Positions 31,492 to 40,950 of a stretch of 64,000 nucleotides of DNA are shown piece after piece. Source of the stretch: Halomonas sp. NO4. GTDB lineage: Bacteria > Pseudomonadota > Gammaproteobacteria > Pseudomonadales > Halomonadaceae. How positions within the stretch are numbered: position 1 is the stretch's first letter; each line of letters starts with the position of its first letter. The position numbers were made by a program, and so were the translations under genes. The stretch spans positions 212,978 through 276,977 of the forward strand of contig NZ_WHMA01000001.1 of NCBI RefSeq assembly GCF_010994375.1, in the 5' to 3' direction. The notes under the pieces are model-generated. The model saw nothing but the letters and a program-made list of their open reading frames with translations. It made no database searches and was not told the origin of the DNA.

Positions 31492-32595
31492 ATGCCCCGC
31501 TTTCCCGACCACCTGAGCGGTCAGGGCCCCAGCAACCCCTTTCCTGGCATCAAGGTGCTGGAGCGCCGCATCGGCCGGACGATTCCCCACCGCCTGGGCT
31601 CCAACGAGGGGCTCGACATGCCTCACCGCGCCCTGCGCGAGCGCTTCGGCGACGCCATGGCCGAACACGCCTACTGCTACGGCGACGCCGAAGCGCTCGG
31701 CGTACGGCAACGCCTCTGTGCGTTGCACGGCTTTCCCCTGGAGGCGACCCTGGTGGACGCCGGCGCCGACAGCCTGATCGCGCTGGCCCTGCGCACCACC
31801 TGCACCCCCGACTGCACGGTGGTCAGCGCCGCCGGCACCTACCCCACCTTCGGCTACTTCGCCGAGGGCCAGGGCTGCCGTTTGCTCGAACGGCCCTATG
31901 CCGAACACCCCGGGCTGCTCGCCCCCGATCTCGACGCCCTGCTCGAGACGGCCCATGAGCATCAGGCGCGACTGGTCTACCTGGCCAACCCCGACAACCC
32001 CAGCGGCCACCTCCACGACGACGACGCCATCCGCCAACTGCGTCGTGACCTGCCCGAGGATTGCTGGCTGTTGCTCGATGAGGCCTACCACGACTTTCGC
32101 GACGACGCCGAGTCGCCCTTCAGCCGCGAGGTGCTTCCCGGGGTGATTCGCCTGCGCACGCTCTCCAAGGCCCACGGCATGGCCGGCCTGCGCATCGGCT
32201 ATGCCCTGGCCGAGCCCGACACCTTGGCGATGATGATGAAGGTGCGTATCCACTACGCCGTTTCCACCCTGACGCTGGCTGCCGCCGAGACCGTTCTCGA
32301 CCACAATGACGAAGTGCGAGAACACGTGAGGGCAGTGAAAGCCCGGCGCGAAAGGCTTGCCGGCCACTTTCGCGACCTGGGTGCCGAAGTGCTACCCAGT
32401 GCCACCAACTTCATCGCCCTGCGCCTGTCCGATGCCGACCTTGCCGGGCGGCTGCACCGCGAGCTACTCGAGGCAGGCCGCCTGATCGCCCGGCCGGGGC
32501 ATCCGGACCTTGGCCACATCCTGCGCATCACCGCCGTGGCCGACGCCCTGGAGCCCGGCCGCTTCGAGATTCTCGAGCGTACCCTGAGCGGGTAG
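31492..32595 (+). CDS. PLP-dependent aminotransferase, HisC-like (class I/II)
   Basis: A 367-residue fold-type I aminotransferase. The PLP region contains YLANPDNPSGHL, LLLDEAYHDF and the Schiff-base Lys in LRTLSKAHGMAGLRIGYA. It resembles histidinol-phosphate aminotransferase, but no his genes are near, so a biosynthetic role is doubtful. It probably moves the amino group of the compound brought in by the neighbouring transporter. GGGAG lies 6 bases before the ATG. The gap from the GNAT gene is 65 bases. Confidence 0.85.
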   Translation: MPRFPDHLSGQGPSNPFPGIKVLERRIGRTIPHRLGSNEGLDMPHRALRERFGDAMAEHAYCYGDAEALGVRQRLCALHGFPLEATLVDAGADSLIALALRTTCTPDCTVVSAAGTYPTFGYFAEGQGCRLLERPYAEHPGLLAPDLDALLETAHEHQARLVYLANPDNPSGHLHDDDAIRQLRRDLPEDCWLLLDEAYHDFRDDAESPFSREVLPGVIRLRTLSKAHGMAGLRIGYALAEPDTLAMMMKVRIHYAVSTLTLAAAETVLDHNDEVREHVRAVKARRERLAGHFRDLGAEVLPSATNFIALRLSDADLAGRLHRELLEAGRLIARPGHPDLGHILRITAVADALEPGRFEILERTLSG

Positions 32596-32692
32596 TCCGA
32601 CCTTGCAACAGCCAAGGCCGATTGACCGCCTCCCTCCCGTGAGGCATTCTCAACTGTCCCCAAGAGACTGAACCGACAGAGGAAAAACCATA

Positions 32693-33688
32693 ATGAACGG
32701 TTTTGCACGCAGCACGCTGGCACTCGGTGTTTCCCTGGCCATGGCCACCGCCGCCAACGCATCGGAATTCGCCGACATGGAGCCCGTCACCCTGCGCCTG
32801 GCCCACGTGGTCAACAAACAGGATGGCTTCCATATCGCCGCCACCAAGTTCGAGGAACTGGTGGAAGCGCGCACCGACGGCAAGGTGGACATCGAGATCT
32901 ACCCCAACGCCACCCTCGGCGACGAACGCACCCTCCTCGAGGGCATGCAGATCGGCACCGTGGAGATGGGCGTGATCACCAACGGTCCGGTGGCCAACTT
33001 CGTCGAGGAGATGGCGGTGTTCGAACTGCCCTTCCTCTTCCCCTCGCCGCAGGCGGCCTACGAGGTGCTCGACGGGCCCATCGGCCAGGAACTGCTCGAC
33101 AAGCTCGGCGAGGTCAACCTCAAGGGCCTGGCCTACGCCGAGCGCGGCTTTCGCAACCTCACCAACAGCGTGCGTCCGGTCAACGCCCCCGAGGATATCG
33201 ACGGCCTGCGCATCCGCGTGATGGAGAACCCCGTCTACACCGACACCTTCCGCGAGCTGGGTGCCAACGCCGTGCCCATGGCCTGGACCGAGGCGCTCAC
33301 CGCCATGCAGCAGGGCACCATCGACGGCCAGGAGAACCCGGTCAACGTCATCCACTCCTTCAAGCTCTACGAGACCCAGAACCACATGACCCTGTCGCGG
33401 CATACCTACGCCCCGGCGATCTTCGTCATGGGCATGCCGGTATGGAACGAGCTGCCCCAAGCCGCACAGGCAGTGATCGAAGAGGCCGCCCAGGAAGCCG
33501 CCGAGCATGAGCGCCGGGTCAACGCCGAGATGGAGGCCGAGCAGCTGGCCGATCTGCGCGAGGCCGGCATGGCCATCGTCGAGGAACCCGACATCGCGGC
33601 CTTCCAGTCCGCCGTGGACCCGGTCTACGAGCAGTATGGCGACCAGTTCGGCGACTACCTGTCGCGCATCCGCGAGGCCATGCAGTAA
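32693..33688 (+). CDS. dctP: TRAP transporter substrate-binding protein DctP
   Basis: Periplasmic receptor of a TRAP transporter, 331 residues with a signal peptide at about 1-24. The family signature IDGLRIRVMENPVY holds the Arg that pairs with a substrate carboxylate, and TIDGQENPVNVI follows. The ligand is therefore likely an organic acid, not further definable from sequence. Starts 97 bases after the aminotransferase; GAGGAAAAACC precedes the ATG. Confidence 0.92.
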   Translation: MNGFARSTLALGVSLAMATAANASEFADMEPVTLRLAHVVNKQDGFHIAATKFEELVEARTDGKVDIEIYPNATLGDERTLLEGMQIGTVEMGVITNGPVANFVEEMAVFELPFLFPSPQAAYEVLDGPIGQELLDKLGEVNLKGLAYAERGFRNLTNSVRPVNAPEDIDGLRIRVMENPVYTDTFRELGANAVPMAWTEALTAMQQGTIDGQENPVNVIHSFKLYETQNHMTLSRHTYAPAIFVMGMPVWNELPQAAQAVIEEAAQEAAEHERRVNAEMEAEQLADLREAGMAIVEEPDIAAFQSAVDPVYEQYGDQFGDYLSRIREAMQ

Positions 33689-33700
33689 GTGACAGGCCCG

Positions 33701-34234
33701 ATGCACAAGCTGCTGGGCCTGCTCGAACGCCTCGAGCGCGCCATCGACGCCGTCATTCAGCCCGCGGTCTTCGCGGGCATGGCGGCGTTGATCGCCGTGA
33801 TCACCCTGCAGATCGTCTCGCGCGTCTTCTTCACTGCCGTGGGCTGGACCGAGGAAGTCGCCCGTTTCCTGCTGGTGTGGATCACCTTTCTCGGCGCCAC
33901 CCTGGCCTTCCAGCGCGGCCGGCACATCGCCGTGACTTTCGTCGTCGAGGCGCTGCCGAGCCGGCTCCGCCACTTCGCCCAGCTTTTGGCCATCCTAGCG
34001 GGGCTCGCCTTCCTGATCGCGCTCACCGTGGTCGGGCAGCGCTACATGCTGGCTCAGAGCTTCCAGAAATCCGCCTCGTTGCGACTGTCCATGACCTGGG
34101 TATACGCCGTGATCCCGATCAGTGCGGCGCTGATGAGCGGCTATGCCGTGGTGGACCTGGTGCGCCTGCTGGTCCGCGGTCCCGATGACGGCAAGGCTTC
34201 GGATCGCGGTGACAGCGAGGAACTCCCCCCATGA
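33701..34234 (+). CDS. dctQ: TRAP transporter small membrane subunit DctQ
   Basis: A four-helix membrane protein (177 residues from this start) with the DctQ pattern: VGWTEEVARFLLVWITFLGATLAFQRGRHI. It links the binding protein to the large subunit. Start is uncertain: GTG 33689 directly after the dctP stop would add 4 residues, while ATG 33701 has a short AGG upstream. The 3' end overlaps dctM by ATGA. Confidence 0.9.
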   Translation: MHKLLGLLERLERAIDAVIQPAVFAGMAALIAVITLQIVSRVFFTAVGWTEEVARFLLVWITFLGATLAFQRGRHIAVTFVVEALPSRLRHFAQLLAILAGLAFLIALTVVGQRYMLAQSFQKSASLRLSMTWVYAVIPISAALMSGYAVVDLVRLLVRGPDDGKASDRGDSEELPP

Positions 34235-35490
34235 CCGCCCTGCTGTTTCTGCTGTTCATCGCCCTGATGCTGCTGGGCGTGCCCATCGCCCTGGCCATCG
34301 GTGCCAGCACTCTGGTGGCGCTCAACGCCCAGGGCGTACCGCTGATGGTCGTCACCCAGCAGATGTTCCAGGGCATCAACTCCTTCGCCCTGGTGGCGGT
34401 ACCGATGTTCATCCTCGCCGGGGACCTGATGGCCCAGGGGAAGGTCAGCGAGCGCCTGGTGAACTTCGCCGATGCACTGTTCGGCTTCCTCAAGGGCGGG
34501 CTCTCCATCGTCTCGGTACTCGCCGGGATGTTTTTCGCCGCCATCTCCGGGTCCGGCGCGGCCACCACGGCCGCGGTGGGCTCCACCCTGGTACCGGAAC
34601 TACGCAAGAAGGGCTACGAGCCGGCGAGCGCCGCCAGCCTGATCGCCGCCAGCGGCACCATCGGCGTGGTGATCCCGCCCTCGGTACCGATGATCATCTA
34701 CGCGGTGATCGCCCAGCAATCGGTGTCGCGGCTCTTCCTCAACGGCATCATTCCCGGCATCTTGATGGGCATCGGCCTCGCCGCCATCGCCATCGTCCAG
34801 GCCTATCGTCGCCAGTACCCGCGGGGCAGCGCACTCTCGGCAGCCACGATCTGGCAAACCTTCAAGGGCGCGAGCTGGGGCCTGATGACACCGGTGATCA
34901 TTCTCGGCGGCATCTTCTCCGGCGTGTTCACGCCTAGCGAGGCGGCGGTCGTGGCGGTCAACTATGCCCTGCTGGTGTCGCTGTTCGTCTACCGCGACCT
35001 GAGCCTCGGCGACGTCTATCGTATCCTGATCCGCTCGGCGATCACCACGGCGGTGATCATGTTCGTGATCGCCACCTCGGCAGTCCTCAGTTGGACACTC
35101 TCGAGCTGGCAGGTACCAGGCAGCCTCGCCCAGTGGGTGCTGTCGCTCTCCACCAATCCGCTGGTCATCATGCTGCTGGTGGTAGCTGTCATCCTGCTCA
35201 CGGGGGTGTTCATCGAGACGGCCAGCGCGCTGATCATCCTCACTCCGGTGCTGCTCCCGCTGGTCACTCAGTTGGGCATCGATCCCATCCATTTCGGCAT
35301 CATCATCGTGGTGGGTCTGGCCATCGGCATGATCACCCCGCCGGTGGCGATCAACCTCTACGTCGCCTCGTCGGTGACGCAGCTGCCGCTGGAACGCATC
35401 ACCCGCGCCATCCTGCCCTACCTGCTGGGCCTGGTGAGCGTGCTGCTGCTGGTGGTCTACGTGCCGATCCTGCTGGGCCTGTCGGGATGA
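34231..35490 (+). CDS. dctM: TRAP transporter large membrane subunit DctM
   Basis: The 419-residue, about twelve-helix transport subunit that uses a Na+ gradient in TRAP systems. Signature stretches are LVAVPMFILAGDLMAQGKVSERLV, AISGSGAATTAAVG and IGVVIPPSVPMIIY. Its ATG shares bases with the dctQ stop. It completes a canonical P-Q-M set. Confidence 0.94.
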   Translation: MTALLFLLFIALMLLGVPIALAIGASTLVALNAQGVPLMVVTQQMFQGINSFALVAVPMFILAGDLMAQGKVSERLVNFADALFGFLKGGLSIVSVLAGMFFAAISGSGAATTAAVGSTLVPELRKKGYEPASAASLIAASGTIGVVIPPSVPMIIYAVIAQQSVSRLFLNGIIPGILMGIGLAAIAIVQAYRRQYPRGSALSAATIWQTFKGASWGLMTPVIILGGIFSGVFTPSEAAVVAVNYALLVSLFVYRDLSLGDVYRILIRSAITTAVIMFVIATSAVLSWTLSSWQVPGSLAQWVLSLSTNPLVIMLLVVAVILLTGVFIETASALIILTPVLLPLVTQLGIDPIHFGIIIVVGLAIGMITPPVAINLYVASSVTQLPLERITRAILPYLLGLVSVLLLVVYVPILLGLSG

Positions 35491-35584
35491 GCCGCGCGAG
35501 GCTTGTTCGCCACCCTGCCGCCGCGCGATGATGGCAAGGCATGCCGCCCCGGGCGGTTCCCTCATCCAAAAGGAAGGACGCCTC

Positions 35585-35773
35585 ATGCACCGACTGATGA
35601 CCGTGGCTGCCGTGACGCTCGCCCTGCTCGCCGGCTGCACCACCTACACCTGGGAAGATGGCCGCCGCGAGACGGTATGGGGGGTACCGGCTGAGGAGGA
35701 AGTCAAGCGCCACGAAGACGATCGCCAGGGCGACCCTGTCGAGTACCGGGTACCCGGCGAGATTCCCGAGTGA
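35585..35773 (+). CDS. Small lipoprotein of unknown function
   Basis: A 62-residue protein with a lipoprotein signal: hydrophobic MTVAAVTLALLAGC with the lipobox LAGC, Cys at residue 18. The mature part is short, charged and acidic (TYTWEDGRRETVWGVPAEEE...). AAGGAAGG precedes the ATG. Not recognised beyond the lipoprotein features. It is convergent with the oxidase operon. Confidence 0.7.
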   Translation: MHRLMTVAAVTLALLAGCTTYTWEDGRRETVWGVPAEEEVKRHEDDRQGDPVEYRVPGEIPE

Positions 35774-35815
35774 CGCCCCGCCACTGGCAGACGGGCGAGC
35801 CTCTGGGCGCCGGGC

Positions 35816-36133
35816 TTACTGGAAGAACAGCTCCAGGCGGCTCGACAACACGTACTCCCCCTCGATCGCCATCAGCAGCATCAGGAACAGCAGCGCGCCG
35901 GGCGGTACCAAAACCGCCAGGACGATCGCCAGCCGCTCCCACACCATGTGCATGAAGACCGCCATGATCAGGCCCGCCTTCAGCAACATGAAGAGGGTGA
36001 TCAAGAACCACTTCAGGTAGCCCTCGAAGCCGACGTAATCCACCAGGTAGGACAGGACGCTGAGCACGAACAGCAGGAGCCACACCCATAGATAGGTGCT
36101 GAGTGGATGCTGCTGTCCCTCTTCGTGTGCCAT
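35816..36133 (-). CDS. Cytochrome c oxidase subunit IV (prokaryotic COX4 family)
   Basis: A 105-residue membrane protein with three predicted helices (about 16-36, 44-65, 73-92), matching the CoxP/CyoD-like small subunit that helps assemble the oxidase. Last gene of the oxidase operon, 25 bases after subunit III. ATG 36133 gives the usual short polar N-terminus. Confidence 0.8.
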   Translation of the reverse strand: MAHEEGQQHPLSTYLWVWLLLFVLSVLSYLVDYVGFEGYLKWFLITLFMLLKAGLIMAVFMHMVWERLAIVLAVLVPPGALLFLMLLMAIEGEYVLSSRLELFFQ

Positions 36134-36158
36134 GTCACCCTCCCGGCGCTGCACGCGC

Positions 36159-36911
36159 CTACCAGAGATAGAAGAACGCGAAGATGAAGACCCACACCAG
36201 GTCGACGAAGTGCCAGTACAGGCCCAGCGACTCGACCATCTCGTAGTTGCCCTTGCGCCCGGTCAGAAAGCCTGGGCGCTCCTTGTCCAGCGAGCCCCGC
36301 GCCACCTTTACCGTCATGATGATCAGAAAGAGCACGCCGAAGGAGACGTGGGCACCGTGGAAACCGGTGATCATGAAAAAGGTGGCCCCGAACTGCGCCG
36401 CGCCCCAGGGGTTGGCCCAGGGTCTGACCCCATCTTCGATGAGCTTGGTCCACTCGAAGGCCTGCATCCCGACAAAGGAGGCCCCGAGCAGCGAGGTCAA
36501 CAGCAGCAGCAGCGTCGTGGCCAGGCGGTTCCGCTCATAACCATATTTCACGGCCAGCGCCATGGTGCCGCTGCTGCTGATGAGCACGAAGGTCATGATG
36601 GCGATCAGCAATAGCGGTACGTACTCACCCCCTACCTGCAGTGCGAAGACTTCGGCGGCATTCGGCCAGGGCTCGGTCGAGGTGATCCGCACCGTCATGT
36701 AGGCGATCAGAAAGCAGCCGAAAATGAAGATGTCGCTGAGGATGAAGGCCCACATCATGGCCTTGCCCCACGGCACCTGCTTGAAGACCCGCTGGTCCGA
36801 GCTCCAGTCGGCCATCATTCGCTTGATGCTCGCCTCCGGGGAGCGAGCGGCCAGAGTATCCCCTGTCATGGTGCCCTCATCGGACCAGTGGGTCGTGTCT
36901 TGGCGAGTCAT
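36159..36911 (-). CDS. Cytochrome c oxidase subunit III
   Basis: Heme-copper oxidase subunit III, 250 residues with a longer cytosolic N-terminus then five to six helices. Landmarks are WAFILSDIFIFGCFL, ITGFHGAHVSFG and the end YWHFVDLVWVFIFAFFYLW. Part of a minus-strand operon and 13 bases after the shorter subunit-III-like gene. Confidence 0.88.
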   Translation of the reverse strand: MTRQDTTHWSDEGTMTGDTLAARSPEASIKRMMADWSSDQRVFKQVPWGKAMMWAFILSDIFIFGCFLIAYMTVRITSTEPWPNAAEVFALQVGGEYVPLLLIAIMTFVLISSSGTMALAVKYGYERNRLATTLLLLLTSLLGASFVGMQAFEWTKLIEDGVRPWANPWGAAQFGATFFMITGFHGAHVSFGVLFLIIMTVKVARGSLDKERPGFLTGRKGNYEMVESLGLYWHFVDLVWVFIFAFFYLW

Positions 36912-36924
36912 GGCCAACACCTCC

Positions 36925-37620
36925 CTAGCGACACAATGCATAAAGCGGCGCCGCGCCGACGAACAACACGCCGAACAGCACCAGCCAGACCACGTACAGG
37001 AAGTGCCAGTACAGGGTGCACAGACCGGTCCACTCGACCAGCTGCGCCAGCGAGGTCCGGCGAGCCACACGCTGCAAACAGAGAGCCACCACCCCAAGGC
37101 CGCCGATCAGGTGCAGGGCATGCAGCACGGACATGATCACGAAAAAGGCGCTGGCGGGGTGGGTATCGAGGTAATAGCCCGCGGCAAGCAGCTCGCGCCA
37201 TACCAGATACTGGCCCACCAGGAAGGCCAGTGTGCACAGTGCCCCCACGGCCAATCCGCCCTGCAGTCTGCCGCGATGTTCGCGACGCGCCCCCTCCCAG
37301 GCAGACTGCAGGGCCAGACTGCCAATCAGCAGGATGCCGGTGTTGACCCACAGCAGGTTGGGTTGCGGCAACAGCTCCCACTGCGGCGCCTCGGCCATGC
37401 GCATCAGGTAGGCACTGATCATCAGGGCAAACAGCGAGGTTACCACCGCCATGAACACCACCAGCCCCAGGCGCGGCGCCGTGAACCGGCGCGACACCGT
37501 AAGTGCCGGCAGCTGCCCTGCCGACTCCGCCACCCAGGGCTGGACGAAGAGGGACTGGCGAAACAGCCAGAAGCCGAAGCCCATCATCAAGAGGGCCAGG
37601 AAGACCAGTGAAACCGTCAT
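36925..37620 (-). CDS. Subunit-III-like heme-copper oxidase protein (second copy)
   Basis: A 231-residue, six- or seven-helix protein of the COX3 superfamily. LHALHLIGGLGVVAL and TLYWHFLYVVWLVLFGVLFVG match the C-terminal half of subunit III. It is more diverged than the next gene and has a different N-terminus. Its ATG overlaps the subunit I stop (ATGA). CoxMNOP-type operons also have two such genes, from general knowledge. Confidence 0.8.
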   Translation of the reverse strand: MTVSLVFLALLMMGFGFWLFRQSLFVQPWVAESAGQLPALTVSRRFTAPRLGLVVFMAVVTSLFALMISAYLMRMAEAPQWELLPQPNLLWVNTGILLIGSLALQSAWEGARREHRGRLQGGLAVGALCTLAFLVGQYLVWRELLAAGYYLDTHPASAFFVIMSVLHALHLIGGLGVVALCLQRVARRTSLAQLVEWTGLCTLYWHFLYVVWLVLFGVLFVGAAPLYALCR

Positions 37621-39383
37621 GAGTCACGCTCCACCGCCTGGGGCGGAACATTCTGCGGGATGAAATCCGCCTTCACCCCCGGCACGCAATAGTCGTAAGG
37701 CCAGCGGTAGACCACCGGCAATTCCTTGCCGAAGTTGCCATGGGGCGGCGGGGTCTCCGCGGTCTGCCACTCCAGGGTGGTGGCGTGCCAGGGGTTGTCA
37801 CCCGCTTCCCGTCCCCGGTAATAGCTCCACACGATATTGAACAGGAACAGCAGCTGGGCCAAGGCGACGACGATCGCGGCAATGGTGATAAAGGCGTTGA
37901 GCGACTGCACCGAGTCGGAGATGAAGGTGGTCTCGCCGTAGGCGTAGTAGCGCCGGGGCACACCTTCGAGGCCGATGAAGTGCATGGGATAGTAGATGAG
38001 GTATGTGCCCAGGAAAGTGACCCAGAAATGGATCTGGCCCAGCGGTACGTTGAGCATCCGCCCGGTAATCTTGGGATACCAGTGGTAGATCGCCCCGAAG
38101 ATCACCAGGATCGGTGCCACCGCCATGACCATGTGGAAATGGCCGACCACGAAATAGGTATCCGAGAGGGGCACGTCCACCGTGACGTTGCCCAGGAAAA
38201 GCCCGCTAAGCCCGCCGTTGAGGAAGGTGAACAGAAAGCCGATGGCGAACAGCATGGGCAGCGTGAAGCGGATATTACCGCGCCACAGGGTCAGCACCCA
38301 GTTGTACACCTTGATGGCGGTAGGCACGGCGATGATCAGCGTGGTGGTGGCGAACAGGAAGCCGAAGTAGGGGTTCATGCCGCTGACGAACATGTGATGG
38401 GCCCAGACCACGAAACTCAGCACGCCGATGAGGATCAGTGCCCAGACCATCATCCGGTAGCCGAAGATGTTCTTGCGCGCATGAGTGGCGATCAGATCGG
38501 AGACGATGCCGAAGGCGGGCAGCGCCACGATATACACCTCCGGATGGCCGAAGAACCAGAAGAGATGCTGGAACAGGACCGGGCTACCCCCCTCGCGCGC
38601 CACATCCTGGGTCACGCCCAGCATCTCCGGCATGAAGAAGCTCGTGCCCAGCAGCCGGTCGAAGAGCAGCATCAAACAGGCCACGAAGAGTGCGGGAAAC
38701 GCCAGCAGCGCCATCACCGTGGCCATGAAGATTCCCCAGATGGTCAGCGGCAGGCGCATCAGCGTCATGCCTCGCGTGCGGGCCTGTAATACAGTGACCA
38801 CGTAGTTGAGCCCGCCCATGGTGAAACCGGCGATGAACACCATCAGCGATACCAGCATGGTGATGATGCCGCCATCCACCCCCGGCGTCCCCTCGCTGAT
38901 CGACTGGGGCGGGTAGAGAGTCCAGCCGGCACCGGTACTGCCGCCGGGCACGAAGAAGCCCGCCGCCAGGATCAGTACGGAGACCAGGTAGAACCAGAAA
39001 CTCAGCATGTTGAGATAAGGGAACACCATGTCCCGCGTGCCGCACATCAGCGGAATCAGATAATTGCCGAAGCCGCCCAGGAAGAAGGCCGTCAACAGGT
39101 AGACCACCATGATCATACCGTGCATGCTCACCGACTGCAGGTACTCGGCGGGGTCGATCAGCGAAAAGGTATCGGGAAAGCCGAGCTGCAGCCGCATCAC
39201 GATCGACAGCGCCAACGCCACCAGGCCGATGGCGGTGGCGGTCAACATGTACTGGATGGCGATGACCTTGGCATCCTGGCTCCAGATGTACTTACCGATG
39301 AACGTCTCGGCATGGACCAGCTCCATCTCGCCGGTTTCCGCCGGCGGCGCCTGGTAGCTGGCATCGTATTCCCGTTCGCCCAT
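37617..39383 (-). CDS. ctaD: Cytochrome c oxidase subunit I
   Basis: Catalytic subunit, 588 residues, twelve-plus helices, binding heme a and the heme a3-CuB centre. HGMIMVVY carries a heme a His; WFFGHPEVYIVALPAFG has the CuB His, the A-type Glu of the D channel and the cross-linked Tyr; WAHHMFVSGM has two CuB His; VGHFHMVMA has the heme a3 and a His ligands. CGTRDMVFPYLN retains the D-channel Asp and Asn, and AIKVYNW the K-channel Lys. It therefore looks like a fully active A1-type oxidase. Confidence 0.94.
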   Translation of the reverse strand: MGEREYDASYQAPPAETGEMELVHAETFIGKYIWSQDAKVIAIQYMLTATAIGLVALALSIVMRLQLGFPDTFSLIDPAEYLQSVSMHGMIMVVYLLTAFFLGGFGNYLIPLMCGTRDMVFPYLNMLSFWFYLVSVLILAAGFFVPGGSTGAGWTLYPPQSISEGTPGVDGGIITMLVSLMVFIAGFTMGGLNYVVTVLQARTRGMTLMRLPLTIWGIFMATVMALLAFPALFVACLMLLFDRLLGTSFFMPEMLGVTQDVAREGGSPVLFQHLFWFFGHPEVYIVALPAFGIVSDLIATHARKNIFGYRMMVWALILIGVLSFVVWAHHMFVSGMNPYFGFLFATTTLIIAVPTAIKVYNWVLTLWRGNIRFTLPMLFAIGFLFTFLNGGLSGLFLGNVTVDVPLSDTYFVVGHFHMVMAVAPILVIFGAIYHWYPKITGRMLNVPLGQIHFWVTFLGTYLIYYPMHFIGLEGVPRRYYAYGETTFISDSVQSLNAFITIAAIVVALAQLLFLFNIVWSYYRGREAGDNPWHATTLEWQTAETPPPHGNFGKELPVVYRWPYDYCVPGVKADFIPQNVPPQAVERDS

Positions 39384-39386
39384 GGT

Positions 39387-40787
39387 TCACTCCTCCGTGC
39401 TCTGCCCATCGGCAGCCGCCACCGTCGAGTTCCCGTCCAAGGTGGCGATATAGGCAGTCACATCGCGTAGCGCGGCGTCGTCGACCAGGATCTGCGCCAT
39501 GTCGACCATCTGGTTGCCGTAGAGATCGTCGGGATGACGCCCGCGAACGCCCTCGCGGAAGTTCTGCAGCTGGCGCACCAGGTACCAGTCGTTCATCCCG
39601 GCCAGGCGCGGTGCCTTGAACTGAGGCATCCCCTGCCCCTCGGCGCCATGACAGCTGGCACAGGTGCGATAGAGCCGGGCGCCACGCTGGGCATCACCAA
39701 CGATCGTCTTGCGGGTGGGCTCGACCGGCAGGGTCTCGATAAAGGCGGCCAGGTCGCGGATGGCCTGAGCGTCGGTCAGCGAGACCGCAAAGGGTCGCAT
39801 CTGCTGGCCGAACGGATCGGCTTCGCTCTCGCCACGCGCCCCGGTCCGGAAGTTGCGCAGCTGGCGCTTGAGGTAGTCGCTGTCCAGACCGGCCAGGCGC
39901 GGCGCGTTGTTCTCCAACTGCCCCTGTCCCTGGCCACCATGACAGGTGACACAGACAGCAAACTGTTCGGCACCGGCTTCGGGATCACCGGGAGATCGCC
40001 CGGCCAGTTCCGCGAAGGTGGGCTGCTCGGCGAGCCACTCGTCGAAGGTCGCCTGCTCCACCACCTCCACCTTGCCGCGCATGGCAAAGTGGGCGATACC
40101 GCACAGTTCGGCGCAGACCGCCTCGAATTCGCCGGTCTGCGTCGGGGTGAACCAGAAATAGGAGGTCTGGCCGGGAACGACATCCATCTTGGTGCGAAAC
40201 GGCGCCACCTTGAAATTGTGGATGACGTCCTTGGAACGCAGGCTCATCTTGACGGGCCGATCCACGGGCAGCATCACCCGCGGGCTCTCCACCAGGACGT
40301 CATCCTGGCCACGGGGATCCTCGGGGTCGATGCCGAAGGGGTTGTCGTCGTCGACCAGCCCCGACCGGGCCGCCCCCAGCGTGCCGTCCTCACCGGGGAA
40401 GCGGAAGCTCCAGTGCCACTGCTGGCCAACCACCTCGACTTCGTGGGCATCCTCGGGCACCGAGACGAAGGAGCCCCAGACGAACAGGCCCGGCGCCAGC
40501 AAGGCCACGATGCCCACCGTGGTGACCCCGGTGAGCCAGGCTTCGAGCTTCTTGTTTTCCGGCTCATAGTAGGAGCGCCGGTCGCCCCGGTAACGAAAGC
40601 GGATCAGGGCAATGACCATGAACAGCGTCACTGCCACGAAGACAAAGCCCGTGACCCAGAAGGAGATGCTCACGGTCAGGTCGATGGCTTCCCAGTTGGA
40701 AGCGAGGGGAGTGAGGTGCCAGGGACTGAACAGGTAGAACGCCACCGAGCCCACCGCCAGTACGATCAACGCAATCGCTATCGCCAT
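39387..40787 (-). CDS. ctaC: Cytochrome c oxidase subunit II with two fused cytochrome c domains
   Basis: A 466-residue subunit II. Two N-terminal helices (about 5-22 and 38-62), then a further helix, the cupredoxin domain with CuA ligands in DVIHNFKVAP and CAELCGIAHFAM, then two c-type heme domains with CVTCH and CASCH motifs. The two cytochrome c domains would pass electrons directly to CuA, as in caa3/CoxM-type enzymes. First gene of the oxidase operon. ATG 40787 begins the first hydrophobic helix; there is no lipobox. Diheme fusion is less common than the monoheme caa3 form. Confidence 0.9.
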   Translation of the reverse strand: MAIAIALIVLAVGSVAFYLFSPWHLTPLASNWEAIDLTVSISFWVTGFVFVAVTLFMVIALIRFRYRGDRRSYYEPENKKLEAWLTGVTTVGIVALLAPGLFVWGSFVSVPEDAHEVEVVGQQWHWSFRFPGEDGTLGAARSGLVDDDNPFGIDPEDPRGQDDVLVESPRVMLPVDRPVKMSLRSKDVIHNFKVAPFRTKMDVVPGQTSYFWFTPTQTGEFEAVCAELCGIAHFAMRGKVEVVEQATFDEWLAEQPTFAELAGRSPGDPEAGAEQFAVCVTCHGGQGQGQLENNAPRLAGLDSDYLKRQLRNFRTGARGESEADPFGQQMRPFAVSLTDAQAIRDLAAFIETLPVEPTRKTIVGDAQRGARLYRTCASCHGAEGQGMPQFKAPRLAGMNDWYLVRQLQNFREGVRGRHPDDLYGNQMVDMAQILVDDAALRDVTAYIATLDGNSTVAAADGQSTEE

Positions 40788-40950
40788 TGGCAACCACCCC
40801 TTGCACGCCCGCGCGCGCCTCGCCGATGAGTAGATCCCTGAAACGTCTTCGAACTCGCCGGGATGCCAGCCATGCGACACCGAAACGGTACCGCCTGCCT
40901 GGCTTCGGTGTGACGGCGTCGGTTCCGAAGCGTGGCCGGTGCCACCGATA

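Noticed and set aside
31492-32595. Histidine biosynthesis hisC
   Set aside because: Only HisC-like in fold; no other his gene is present and the context is transport and catabolism.
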